Source: CAZMRF01 sp964568735 (lineage in GTDB: Bacteria; Acidobacteriota; Polarisedimenticolia; JACPZX01). Taken from it: a DNA stretch of 61,160 bases. The stretch covers positions 1 to 61,160 of the forward strand of contig CAZMRF010000025.1 of assembly GCA_964568735.1 (NCBI GenBank), given 5' to 3'. Position 1 is the first letter of the stretch. Every line of letters begins with the position of its first letter. The translations under genes and the position numbers were made by a program. The notes under the pieces were generated by a model, which was given only the letters and a program-made list of their open reading frames with translations, searched no databases and had not been told where the DNA came from. Shown one piece after another: positions 26,423-35,106 of this stretch.

Positions 26423-26428
26423 CGGCAC

Positions 26429-26779
26429 CCCCCTGAAGGGCCTGCTGGAAGCCCGTCAGGGCGAGCCAGCGGCCCAATGCTCATGGCAGATCTGCCTCGC
26501 GGGCGTGGCTGGCCGATACCTCGACCTTGGACGGCATGCCGGGTAAGCCGCCACCTGCACCGAATCGCGGAGAGAGCGGTCTCGACAACTCTCCCCGACG
26601 ACCCGAACAGTCGAACCCCCCGAATATCGATTGGCGACTGCTCGGCCCGTTATACGCCTGTTGATTCCTCGGCGTCAATACCCTTCTTGATCGGCGGTGA
26701 GACCTTCAACGGTTCGCGGCGGGCAGGATCGACGCCCCACCAAGGAGGCCAGCACTCCAAGAGTTCTCTTTCAGGGGCG
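26429..26779. other. Gap upstream of the protease, no gene seen
   Basis: I find no coding frame or RNA gene here. A 17-bp near-match (GGCAGGATCGACGCCCC, about 26722-26738) to 15232-15248, which lies upstream of the intact gene of the repeat family, hints that this DNA once belonged to another copy of that locus. The protease promoter must lie in the right-hand part of its upstream DNA, but I cannot name boxes. Confidence 0.35.
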
Positions 26780-26905
26780 ACACTGAAGGCCGAGAGGTCG
26801 CTCTGAAAGGTGGCCTCGTTCGAGGATCAGGGGCGCTGACTCCGGCGAGGGGGAACGAGGGGAGAGCAGCCCGGCCCGTCGCCGGTCGAGAGTGCCCGCT
26901 CCTGT
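26780..26905 (+). repeat. Repeat copy C: degraded relative of copies A and B
   Basis: The stretch from ACTGAAGGCCGAGAGGTCGC to GCGCTGACTCCGGCGAGG lines up with the end of copies A and B, and the similarity with B continues about 50 bp past the stop (TCGAGAGTGCC). Base changes and small indels have destroyed the reading frame. It sits between the protease start and the TPR gene's 3' end. Confidence 0.6.
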
Positions 26906-26909
26906 GCCC

Positions 26910-27911
26910 CTACGGGAGGGCCTTCAGCGCATTGCTCGCCTCTTCGTGCGAGGGGTCGAGGCTCACGGCGGCGGCGTACTCAGCCCGGGCCAGCTCTTTC
27001 GCACCCTTCTTCTCGTAGACCAGGCCGAGCCGGAAGTGCGCCCAGGCCGGTGAAGGCGCCCCCTCCCCGGGCTTCAGCTCGCGGTACCTCTTGAGGCACT
27101 CTTCGGCGCGCGCGAGCCGCAGGCCGGAAAACGCGGCTGTCCGACCGATCTGGTAGAGAGCGTTGCGATCCTCCGGATCCATGCGGAGCACCTGCTCGAA
27201 CGCATCGAATGCCTTCTCGTACTGCTTCGCCTCCTGAAGGAAGAAGCCGAGCCAGAAGAGCGGCTCTGTACGCTTCGGATCGACGGCGGCTGCCGCGCGG
27301 TATTCCTTCTCGGCCTCGGCCATCCGGCCGCCGTCCTGGTGGATGAGGGCGGTGGCCCGATGCCCCTGGACAGCGTCGCGCCTGGAGATTTCGGCGGCCT
27401 GGGCGAGCGCCTTGTCCTCTCCGCCCCCCATGAACCCCGGAGCCTTGAGGTAGTACTGGAGGAGATCCATCCGTGCGTTCAAGCTGTTGGGATCCAGCTC
27501 CACGGCCTTCTCGAACTCGGTCCGCGTCCTGCTCGCCAGGCCCGGCTGGCGGAAGATGCTCGCCTGCATCGCCTGCCGGCCGTAGGCGCGGCCGAGCCAC
27601 AGATGATGGTCGGAGCTGGAGGGCTCCGCCGCGACGGCCTTCTCGAACCATGTGGCGGCTGCATCGTAGGCTTCTTCCACCATCGAGATCCTGCCCATGT
27701 AGTGCGCCGCAGCCGCGCCGCCGCTGCCGTTCGTCGCCAGCGGCTCGATGAGCTTCCTGGCCTCCTGGTATTGCCGTTGATCGAAGAGGCGAATCCCCTC
27801 CTCGAGGCGCCCGGCGGCGTCAGCCCCCAGGAGCGGCGAGAGAGCGATCGAGGTCGCGGCGCTCACGAGCACCGCCTGTACCACGATGGAGCATCTCCGT
27901 GAGGAAAGCAT
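26910..27911 (-). CDS. Periplasmic or secreted TPR protein
   Basis: 333 aa with a probable signal peptide (VVQAVLVSAATSIALSPLLG) followed by about six tetratricopeptide repeats: RLFDQRQYQEARKLIEPLA, AAAHYMGRISMVEEAYDAAA, LFWLGFFLQEAKQYEKAFDA and RLGLVYEKKGAKELARAEYA are clear examples. TPR proteins act as scaffolds, so no specific function follows. It runs opposite to the SDR gene at 28055; the 143-bp gap between them would carry both promoters. Repeat copy C lies just past its 3' end. Confidence 0.82.
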   Translation of the reverse strand: MLSSRRCSIVVQAVLVSAATSIALSPLLGADAAGRLEEGIRLFDQRQYQEARKLIEPLATNGSGGAAAAHYMGRISMVEEAYDAAATWFEKAVAAEPSSSDHHLWLGRAYGRQAMQASIFRQPGLASRTRTEFEKAVELDPNSLNARMDLLQYYLKAPGFMGGGEDKALAQAAEISRRDAVQGHRATALIHQDGGRMAEAEKEYRAAAAVDPKRTEPLFWLGFFLQEAKQYEKAFDAFEQVLRMDPEDRNALYQIGRTAAFSGLRLARAEECLKRYRELKPGEGAPSPAWAHFRLGLVYEKKGAKELARAEYAAAVSLDPSHEEASNALKALP

Positions 27912-28054
27912 GTCCGGATCCTATCACTCCGCCCATCCCATCCCGGAAACACCCGGACACCGTCGCCTGTCTTTCGGCCAGGTTGCTTGCGCTACGTTGG
28001 TCATGTGACCCAATCTGTCGCGGTGGAAGCACCGACGTTACCAGCACATCCCTC

Positions 28055-29026
28055 ATGAGCAACGCGGCGGCCGGAAAGACCCTCCTCATCACGGGCGCGG
28101 CCGGGAACCTCGGCAGCCTCCTGGCGAGGCATCTCCTTGGACGAGAGCTTCGGCTCAGGCTGATGGTACATCGCACTCCCCTCCCCGCCGATCTGGCGTC
28201 GGCCGCCGGTGTCGATGTGACACGGGCGGACCTTGGCCGGCCGGAGACGCTGGAGCATGCAGTGCGCGGGGCCGATGTCATCGTCCACTTCGCGGGGAGG
28301 CTCTTCGCCCCCCGGCCGGAGAGGTTCCTTCCGACGACGAACACGCAGTGGTTCGGCAACCTCACGGATGCCGCCGTCAAGGCCGGAGTCGCCCGGCTGA
28401 TCTTGATCTCCTTCCCGCATGTCGAGGGTCCCACGACTCCGGAGGCTCCAGCGACTGGGCGCCTGGATCGCGAGCCCGTTTCGGTCCACGCCAGGACTCG
28501 CCTGGCCGCGGAGAGGCTGCTCCTGGAGCGCACGGGGGGCACGCGCACGACGCCCGTGATCCTGCGACTCGGCACCGTCTACGGCCGGGACATCCTGATG
28601 GTCGCGGCCGCCCGATGGCTCGCGCGGCGCCGGATGCTGGCGGTCTGGAAGGAGCCCACCTGGTATCACTTCATATCGACCATCGACTATCTCAGGGCGA
28701 CGGAGGCCGCAGCGCTCAAGCCGGGTATCGAGGGCATATACCTCGTCGGTGACGAGGCTCCCCTCACGCTGCAAGACTTTCTCGACGAGGCTTGCCGCGC
28801 GTGGAAGGCGCCGCGGCCCTGGCGGGTTCCGCTCTGGTCGATCTACGCCGCCGCCCGGCTCTGCGAGTTCTACGCGCTCGTCTTCGGGACCATGTCCCCC
28901 TTGACCAGGGACTTCATCACCATCGGAAGGGTCCCACACGTCGCGGACACGACGCGCATGCGGAGAGAGCTGCTGGAGGGTCTGATCTACCCGACGGTCG
29001 AAAGCGGCCTGCCGACCCTTCGGTGA
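28055..29026 (+). CDS. NAD(P)-dependent epimerase/dehydratase (atypical SDR)
   Basis: 323 aa from ATG 28055. The Rossmann motif TGAAGNLGSLLARHLL is at the N-terminus, followed by D-containing strands (DVTRADLGRPETLEHAV, GADVIVHFAG) typical of extended or atypical SDRs. The region RTRLAAERLLLERTG stands where YxxxK enzymes keep their catalytic helix, but the Tyr is not obvious, so it may be an NmrA-like binding protein or a reductase with altered chemistry. The frame is open upstream to 27899, inside the divergent TPR gene, which I reject as a start. It converges with the GNAT gene at 29057. Confidence 0.8.
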   Translation: MSNAAAGKTLLITGAAGNLGSLLARHLLGRELRLRLMVHRTPLPADLASAAGVDVTRADLGRPETLEHAVRGADVIVHFAGRLFAPRPERFLPTTNTQWFGNLTDAAVKAGVARLILISFPHVEGPTTPEAPATGRLDREPVSVHARTRLAAERLLLERTGGTRTTPVILRLGTVYGRDILMVAAARWLARRRMLAVWKEPTWYHFISTIDYLRATEAAALKPGIEGIYLVGDEAPLTLQDFLDEACRAWKAPRPWRVPLWSIYAAARLCEFYALVFGTMSPLTRDFITIGRVPHVADTTRMRRELLEGLIYPTVESGLPTLR

Positions 29027-29056
29027 CGCAGAAGGGGCAGGCAGGAACTCCGAAAG

Positions 29057-29569
29057 TCACTCAGGGCCGATATGGCGGGCAGGCGCGATCCAGCGCTCCA
29101 TCGCCGTCTCGTCGCAGGAGTTGAGGCGGGGGCAGACCCGGCAGTCGTTCCAGATCTTGAGCGGGAAGCGCTCGCGCTCCACGATGGCGAAGCCATGGTG
29201 CGCGAAGAACTCCACGCGCCGCGTGAGGCAGAAGAGGCGCGGTACTCCCTTTCGGCGCGCCTCGGCGATGAGCGCCTCGAGCAGTTCTCCGCCGATCCCC
29301 TGCCCCCGGCGGCTGGGCGCCACCACGAGCGTGCGGATCTCGCTGAGCACCGGCTCGACGCTCTGGAGCGCGCCGCACCCGATCAGCTTTCCCCCCTCGC
29401 GGGCCACGAGGAAGTCGCCCAGGCTTCGCGCCAGCTCATCCCTCGATCTCGGGAGAAGCGTCCCGTCGGCCGTGTAGTCGGAGACGAATCCCGCGATTTC
29501 GTCGACGTCACGCTCACAGGCCGGACGCAACTGGACGCGTGACCGAGCCCGCATCCTCCCGACTCTCAT
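29057..29569 (-). CDS. argA: ArgA-like GNAT N-acetyltransferase (probable short N-acetylglutamate synthase)
   Basis: 170 aa from ATG 29569 (GTG 29701 would extend it). A GNAT fold is clear: RPACERDVDEIAGFV at the start, acetyl-CoA loop RTLVVAPSRRGQGIGGELLE, then LFCLTRRVEFFAHHGFAIV. The C-terminus has CRVCPRLNSCDE, a Cys set seen in stand-alone ArgA-like acetyltransferases. As last gene of the arg operon after argH it most likely makes N-acetylglutamate, the first step, alongside ArgJ. AGGAGG lies 14 nt before the chosen ATG inside a perfect palindrome (AGGAGGTCCTCC), an unusual start region. Confidence 0.78.
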   Translation of the reverse strand: MRVGRMRARSRVQLRPACERDVDEIAGFVSDYTADGTLLPRSRDELARSLGDFLVAREGGKLIGCGALQSVEPVLSEIRTLVVAPSRRGQGIGGELLEALIAEARRKGVPRLFCLTRRVEFFAHHGFAIVERERFPLKIWNDCRVCPRLNSCDETAMERWIAPARHIGPE

Positions 29570-29707
29570 CTGATCCGGGAGGACCTCCTGGATCGACCGG
29601 AGCTGCCGTCGACGGACTGGCGTGGACAACGCGGCTCTCATGGAATGAGGATCGCCCGCAGAAGGCGGCGGCAAGGCGACAGAGGAGCGCCTCCCGCCCA
29701 CATGCGA

Positions 29708-31123
29708 TCAGGAATGGCCATTGCGGGAACGACCACCCAGGATCGATCGGGCCTGATCGATCTGTGCCAGGAGCGGGGCACGGGCCGTCCCCCCAGTGCC
29801 GGAGCGTCGCTCGACCGCGGCTTCGAATCCCAGGTCCAGGAGATCGGGTGGAGTCAGGGGCGCGGGAAGACGAACGTCTCCATCCTGCGCCAGATCCCTG
29901 AGGCCCACTCCCCGGCGGCGCGCCTCGGCCACCGCATCCGCGACGGCGCCGTGAGCCTGTCTGAATGGGATGCCACGCGCCACCAGCCTATCTGCGGCTT
30001 CCGTGGCGAGGAGGTCATCCGAGAGCGCGGCTCGCATGCGCGCCCGATCGAAGCGGATTCCGGCTACGGCGGCCTTCATGGCCTCCAGACCGGTCACGAC
30101 GGCCGACGTCAGGCGCCAGACCGGCGGCTTGTCTTCCTGGAGGTCCCGCTGGTAACCGCCCGCCACTCCCTTCAGCAAGACGAGCAATGACGTGAGATCT
30201 CCGATCGCCCCTGCCGCGCGCCCCCGTACCAGCTCCACGAGGTCGGGGTTGCGCTTGTTGGGCATCTGGCTCGATCCCGTCGAGAGCGAATCGGGCCACT
30301 GCACGTAGCCGAACTCGGCGCTGCTCCAGATGACCAGCTCCTCGGCGAAGCGCGAGAGGTGGACCGACAGGAGCGCGCAGGCGAAAGCCATCTCGACGGC
30401 GAAGTCGCGGTCCCCGACGGCGTCGAGGCTGTTGGCGCCGGCCTCGCGGAAGCCGAGGCGGCGTGCCAGAGCCTCGCGATCGATCCCGAAGGGGCTCCCC
30501 GTCCCGGCGCCGCTGCCAAGAGGGAGCACGGAGGCGCCTTCCCGCGCCGCGGCGATCCGGCGCGCGTCGCGCTCGAGCGGCCAGAAGTGCGAGAGGAGCC
30601 AGTGGCCCAGTCGCACGGGCTGAGCCCGCTGGAGATGCGTGTAGGCCGGCAGGAGCGTGTCGATCTCGCCTTCGGCCCGATCCAGGATCGACCTCTGAAG
30701 AACGCGCAGGCGATCCAGGATCGTCTCCGCCCGCTCCATGACGGCCATCCGGAATGCGGTGGCCACCTGGTCGTTCCGGCTCCGCCCCGTGTGCAGACGC
30801 TGGCCCGCATCGCCGACGCGGCGCGTCACTTCGGCCTCTATCGCGGCGTGGATATCCTCGGCGCCCGAGGGGACCCACCGTCCGGCCACGAGATCGGCCT
30901 CCATGGCCTCCAGCGCTCCCGCGAGCTTCAGGGCGTCGCTCTCCTCGAGCACGCGGCTCCGTCCCAGGGCCCAGGCCCAGGCCGCCGAGGCCCTCAGATC
31001 CGCTCGGGCCAGCGGCAGGTCCTGCTCGAGGGAGCATGAGAGCGCCTCCAGCGCCGGGTCAGTCGGCTCCGTGAAGCCTCCACCCCAGAGGCGCTTCATC
31101 CCGGTGGGTTCCCCGATCTTCAT
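29708..31123 (-). CDS. argH: Argininosuccinate lyase
   Basis: Last step of arginine synthesis: argininosuccinate to arginine and fumarate. 471 aa, the usual length. The fumarase/aspartase signature GSSQMPNKRNPD holds the catalytic Ser loop; EDIHAAIEAEVTRRVGDAG, HTGRSRNDQVATAFRM and LPAYTHLQRAQPVRLGHWL carry the other conserved substrate-binding segments. The start at 31123 gives the expected WGGGFTEPTD opening. It lies 8 nt after argJ and 138 nt before the chosen argA start. Confidence 0.96.
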   Translation of the reverse strand: MKIGEPTGMKRLWGGGFTEPTDPALEALSCSLEQDLPLARADLRASAAWAWALGRSRVLEESDALKLAGALEAMEADLVAGRWVPSGAEDIHAAIEAEVTRRVGDAGQRLHTGRSRNDQVATAFRMAVMERAETILDRLRVLQRSILDRAEGEIDTLLPAYTHLQRAQPVRLGHWLLSHFWPLERDARRIAAAREGASVLPLGSGAGTGSPFGIDREALARRLGFREAGANSLDAVGDRDFAVEMAFACALLSVHLSRFAEELVIWSSAEFGYVQWPDSLSTGSSQMPNKRNPDLVELVRGRAAGAIGDLTSLLVLLKGVAGGYQRDLQEDKPPVWRLTSAVVTGLEAMKAAVAGIRFDRARMRAALSDDLLATEAADRLVARGIPFRQAHGAVADAVAEARRRGVGLRDLAQDGDVRLPAPLTPPDLLDLGFEAAVERRSGTGGTARAPLLAQIDQARSILGGRSRNGHS

Positions 31124-31131
31124 GGGTTGCC

Positions 31132-32430
31132 TCAGCTCCTGTAGCTCGCGTTGATCGCCACGTACTCGGCCGACAGGTCGCTCCCGAGCGCCGCGGCGGC
31201 GGCGGGGCCCCGGCCGATCCGCAATTCGATCCTCACGCGGCGCTGCTTCAGATGACGTGCCGCGGCGCGCTCTCCCGCGGGGCGGGCGCCCCCGGCCCGC
31301 GCCACGAGGTGTCCTCCCATCTTCAGCTCGAGGGCGGCCGGGTCCAGCCGCACCCCCGAACGCCCGGCGGCCGCCAGGATCCGTCCCCAGTTGGGATCGC
31401 CTCCGTGCACCGCCGTCTTGACGAGCATCGATGAGGCGATCGTGCGCGCCACGCGCCGGGCGTCGGGCTCGGAGCGCGCACCGACGACCCTGACCTGGAT
31501 CGTCTTGTGAGCCCCCTCCCCGTCCGCGGCCACGGCCTCGGCGAGATCGGAGCAGACGCGCTCGATCGCAGCGGCGACGGCTCGCTCGACAGCACCCCCC
31601 GGGGCCACGCGCCCACCGGCGGCTCCGTTGGCCAGGAGCAGCACGCAGTCATTCGTGCTCGTGTCGCCGTCCACGGTGATGGCGTTGAAGCTGCGCTCCG
31701 CGGCCCGCCCCAGGAGGCGGCGCGCCTGCGCCCGGCCGAGCGGGGCGTCCGTCGTGATGACGCTGAGCATCGTCGCCATCTCCGGGTGGATCATCCCGGA
31801 GCCTTTCGCCATCCCTCCCACGCGGAAGGCACGGCCTCCCGAGCGCGCCTCGACCGCGCGCTGCTTCGGGCGCGTGTCGGTCGTCATGATCGCGCGCGCC
31901 GCGGCGGCTGCGCGATCCGCGCCCGGACCCAGCTTCGCCACAAGGGCCGGGATCGCACCGAGGAGTCGCAGAAGCGGAAGCGGGACGCCGATGACCCCCG
32001 TCGAGGCGACGAGCACCTCGGAGGGCGCGATGCGGCCGGGGCGCTTCGCGGCCCGTCGTCCGATCCCGCGATTGCCGGGAGTCCTGGCTCTGGAAGGTGC
32101 GAGCTCGTCCAGGCTCCGCGCCGCCGCCGCCGCAGAGCGGGCCGTCGCGATCTCCCCCGTGCGGCCGGTGCATGCATTCGCGTTGCCGCTGTTGAGGAGA
32201 ACCGCGCGGACGCGGCGCCCGTGCAGGACCACTCCGAGAGACCAGAGGACGGGAGCTGCCTTCACCTGATTCGTCGTGAAGAGCCCGGCCGCCACGGCAG
32301 GGCGATCCGAGACGACGAGCGCGAGATCGTCGCCCGAGGATCCGGGGCGGATCCCCGCCCTTGCCGACGCGGCGAGAAAGCCCCGGGGAGCCGTCACGCC
32401 CCCGCGGAGAACTTTGAGCCGAGCTGCCAT
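31132..32430 (-). CDS. argJ: Bifunctional ornithine acetyltransferase/N-acetylglutamate synthase
   Basis: Recycles the acetyl group from N-acetylornithine to glutamate, so no argE is needed. ATG 32430 gives 432 aa and the normal opening (LRGGVTAPRGFLAASARAG); the frame stays open to 32577 inside argG. The self-cleavage site is visible in KGSGMIHPEMATMLSVIT, with Thr of MATML becoming the new N-terminus of the beta chain. VDGDTSTNDCVLLLANGAA and GDPNWGRILAAAGRSGV are further signatures. It lies about 80 nt downstream of argG and 8 nt before argH. Confidence 0.95.
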   Translation of the reverse strand: MAARLKVLRGGVTAPRGFLAASARAGIRPGSSGDDLALVVSDRPAVAAGLFTTNQVKAAPVLWSLGVVLHGRRVRAVLLNSGNANACTGRTGEIATARSAAAAARSLDELAPSRARTPGNRGIGRRAAKRPGRIAPSEVLVASTGVIGVPLPLLRLLGAIPALVAKLGPGADRAAAAARAIMTTDTRPKQRAVEARSGGRAFRVGGMAKGSGMIHPEMATMLSVITTDAPLGRAQARRLLGRAAERSFNAITVDGDTSTNDCVLLLANGAAGGRVAPGGAVERAVAAAIERVCSDLAEAVAADGEGAHKTIQVRVVGARSEPDARRVARTIASSMLVKTAVHGGDPNWGRILAAAGRSGVRLDPAALELKMGGHLVARAGGARPAGERAAARHLKQRRVRIELRIGRGPAAAAALGSDLSAEYVAINASYRS

Positions 32431-32509
32431 CTTCAGGCTCCCGCCCTGCGCTGCAGGCCCTCTCGCCCGGGCGAACGGCCGCGGATGAAGTCGTGACGCG
32501 GTGGCAGGT

Positions 32510-33790
32510 TCATGCGTCGGCCGTGCTCCGGAGTCGAGATGGTCTGGCTCTGCGGGCTTCCTGGGTGCGACCCGCACGGGGGCGGCCGGCCCGGCCGCGG
32601 GCGGCCTCGGCCTCGAGGGGCAACCCCATGAGTCGGATGAGCCCGGCGGCGTCGGCCTGGTCGTAGCCCGAGCCCGCGCCGAAAGTGCTCACGCGGGCGT
32701 CATAGAGCGATCGCTCGGCGCGGCGGGCCATGCAGCGGGCGCTTCCCTTGTAGAGCGAGAGGCGTACTTCGCCTGTCACGGGTGCCATCAGGCGCGTGAC
32801 GAGGGCGTCGAGCGCCTCGCGCACGGGCGTGAACCAGAGGCCCCGGTAGACGAGATCGGCGTAGGCCTCACCGGCCCTCATCCTCTCGCGCAGCGCTGCG
32901 CCATCGAGCGCGATCCCCTCGAGGTCTCGCAGAGCCGACATGAGGACCGTCCCCCCCGGGGTCTCGTAGACGCCGCGCGATTTGAGGCCCACGACCCGGT
33001 TCTCCACCATGTCGAGCCGCCCCACGCCGTGCTCCCCGGCCATCTCATTGAGCCGCTCGATGAGGAGGTGGGGCAGGAGTTGCCGGCCATTCACCGAGAC
33101 GGGCAGGCCCGCCTCGAAGCCGACCGTGACCTCTCCCGGCCTGTCGGGCGCCAGCTCCGGATCGGCGGTCAGCTTGAAGAGATCCGCGGGCGGGGCGCAC
33201 CAGGGGTCCTCCAGGCAGCCCCCCTCGTGCGAGAGGTGCCACAGGTTCCGATCGCGGGAGTAGAGGGCGCCGTGCTTGACAGGCACGGGAATGCCGTGGC
33301 GCTCGGCGTAGGCCAGGGCCTCTTCGCGCGAAGTGATGTCCCACTCGCGCCAGGGAGCGATGACGGCCAGATCCGGAGCCAGCGCCCGCCAGGCCAGCTC
33401 GAAGCGGAGCTGGTCGTTCCCCTTGCCCGTGCAGCCGTGCGAAAGGGCGTCGGCCCCCGTGCGGCGCGCCGCCTCTACCTGCTTCATTGCGAGCAACGGG
33501 CGGGCGAGGGCGGTCCCCAGGAGGTAGCGGCCCTCGTAGATCGCCCCGGCCCGGAGCGCGGGCCAGAGGTAATCCCGCGCGAACTCGGCGCGGAGATCCT
33601 CGACGATGGCCCTCGAGGCGCCGGTGGCCAGCGCCTTCTCCTCCAGCCCCTCCAGCTCCTCGGCCTGCCCCACGTCGCCCGTGCAGGTGACCACCTCGCA
33701 TCCGTACTTCTCGATGAGCCACGGCACGATGATCGACGTATCCAGCCCGCCCGAATAGGCCAGCACCACCTTGCGGACTCGCCCCTTCAT
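32510..33790 (-). CDS. argG: Argininosuccinate synthase
   Basis: Joins citrulline and aspartate using ATP. ATG 33790 overlaps the argD stop in an ATGA arrangement and gives 426 aa. The PP-loop AYSGGLDTSIIVPWL is at the N-terminus; CTGDVGQAEELEG, HGCTGKGNDQLRFE, WHLSHEGGCLEDPW and EFARDYLWPALRAGA match the family's substrate and nucleotide sites. The C-terminal 20 or so residues are Arg/Pro-rich and unlike the family, perhaps a loose tail. No argF (ornithine carbamoyltransferase) gene is present nearby to make its citrulline. Confidence 0.95.
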   Translation of the reverse strand: MKGRVRKVVLAYSGGLDTSIIVPWLIEKYGCEVVTCTGDVGQAEELEGLEEKALATGASRAIVEDLRAEFARDYLWPALRAGAIYEGRYLLGTALARPLLAMKQVEAARRTGADALSHGCTGKGNDQLRFELAWRALAPDLAVIAPWREWDITSREEALAYAERHGIPVPVKHGALYSRDRNLWHLSHEGGCLEDPWCAPPADLFKLTADPELAPDRPGEVTVGFEAGLPVSVNGRQLLPHLLIERLNEMAGEHGVGRLDMVENRVVGLKSRGVYETPGGTVLMSALRDLEGIALDGAALRERMRAGEAYADLVYRGLWFTPVREALDALVTRLMAPVTGEVRLSLYKGSARCMARRAERSLYDARVSTFGAGSGYDQADAAGLIRLMGLPLEAEAARGRAGRPRAGRTQEARRARPSRLRSTADA

Positions 33791-35106
33791 CCCCTTCCTC
33801 CAGCCGCGGCAAGCGCCGCCGCGCGCGAGCGGGGGTGCCTGCGCACCGGCCGCTTCGTCTCCCAGATCTCCCCCGCCGGCACAGGAACGTGCCCGTGCCG
33901 ACCCCAAGCCGGCCGGGTCTGCTCCAGCTTCGCGCACACCGCGCGCATCACTTCGAGCGCCTCATCGACCTCCGCTGCCTTGCAGTTGAGGGGCGGCAGG
34001 AAGCGCACGGCATCAGAGCCCGCCCTCGTCACGAGGAGCGCGCGCTCGCGCGCGAGAGCCACGATCCGGTCGGGCCCGTGAACCTTCGGTCGCCGCACGG
34101 CGAGCGCCAGCATCAATCCACGTCCCCGGACTCCGCTGAAGACCACCGATGCCTCCGCCAGCTTCTGGAGCCCCGCTCGCAGCCGCTCCCCACGCTCCTT
34201 CACCCGCGCGAGAAAAGCCGGGGCCGCGATCGCGTCGAAGACCCGCCGCGCCACCGCGCAGACCGCGGGGCCTCCCGAAAAGGTCGAACCGTGCTGTCCG
34301 GGCTTCAGCACGTCGGCCACGCTCTCGCCGATGAGAAGCGCGCCCAGGGGGAGGCCGCCGGCCAGCGGCTTGGCGAGCGTCACCATATCCGGCACCACTC
34401 CGAATCCCTCGTAGGCGTGCAGGTATCCGGTGCGCCCGAGGCCGCACTGCACCTCGTCGAAGATGAGCAGGGCGCCGCTGGCGTCGCAAAGCTCCCGAAG
34501 CCTCCGCAGGAATGCGGGATCGGCCGGAACCACCCCTCCCTCCCCCTGCACGGGCTCCACGATCACGGCGCAGACACGATCGTCGATGAGCCCGGCCGCT
34601 CCCTCCGGATCGTTGAAGTCCGCGAAGCGGATGCCCGGAAGGAGCGGACCGAAGGGCCTGCGATAGGCCGGATGATGGGTCACGGCCAGGGAACCGCATG
34701 TTCTACCGTGGAAGCCCCCGCGGAAAGCGACGAGGATCCTCTTGCGCTTGCCGCCCACGCGGGCCCCGTGAAGGCGCGCGAACTTGAGCGCGGCCTCGTT
34801 GGCCTCCGTGCCGCTGTTGGCGAACCAGACCTTCGAGGCGAACGATCTGCGGACGAGCCGGTCGGCCAGCTCGAGGGCCGGGAGGTTCCCGTACAGGTTC
34901 GATGTGTGGCCCAGCGTCGCGAACTGGCGCCCCAGCACCGCGGCGAGGTCGCGGCGCCCGTGGCCCAGCGCCGCGCATCCCAGTCCCGCCGTGAAGTCGA
35001 GATAGCGCCGTCCGTCCCTGTCCCAGACGCGGGAGCCCCTCCCCCGCTCGAGGATCAGCCTGGGGTGGAGGATCACGCCGGCCAGGAGAGAAGGCTCGTC
35101 AAGCAC
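33787..35106 (-). CDS. argD: Acetylornithine aminotransferase
   Basis: PLP enzyme converting N-acetylglutamate semialdehyde to N-acetylornithine. 439 aa, slightly long. Key segments: RYLDFTAGLGCAALGHGRRD, FANSGTEANEAALKFAR, AFRGGFHGRTCGSLAVTHHP, LLIFDEVQCGLGRTG, and the PLP-Lys region VTLAKPLAGGLPLGALLIGE. The last roughly 45 residues (after MRAVCAKLEQ) are basic and extend beyond the usual end. It overlaps argB by 8 nt and argG by 4 nt. Confidence 0.95.
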   Translation of the reverse strand: MLDEPSLLAGVILHPRLILERGRGSRVWDRDGRRYLDFTAGLGCAALGHGRRDLAAVLGRQFATLGHTSNLYGNLPALELADRLVRRSFASKVWFANSGTEANEAALKFARLHGARVGGKRKRILVAFRGGFHGRTCGSLAVTHHPAYRRPFGPLLPGIRFADFNDPEGAAGLIDDRVCAVIVEPVQGEGGVVPADPAFLRRLRELCDASGALLIFDEVQCGLGRTGYLHAYEGFGVVPDMVTLAKPLAGGLPLGALLIGESVADVLKPGQHGSTFSGGPAVCAVARRVFDAIAAPAFLARVKERGERLRAGLQKLAEASVVFSGVRGRGLMLALAVRRPKVHGPDRIVALARERALLVTRAGSDAVRFLPPLNCKAAEVDEALEVMRAVCAKLEQTRPAWGRHGHVPVPAGEIWETKRPVRRHPRSRAAALAAAGGRG

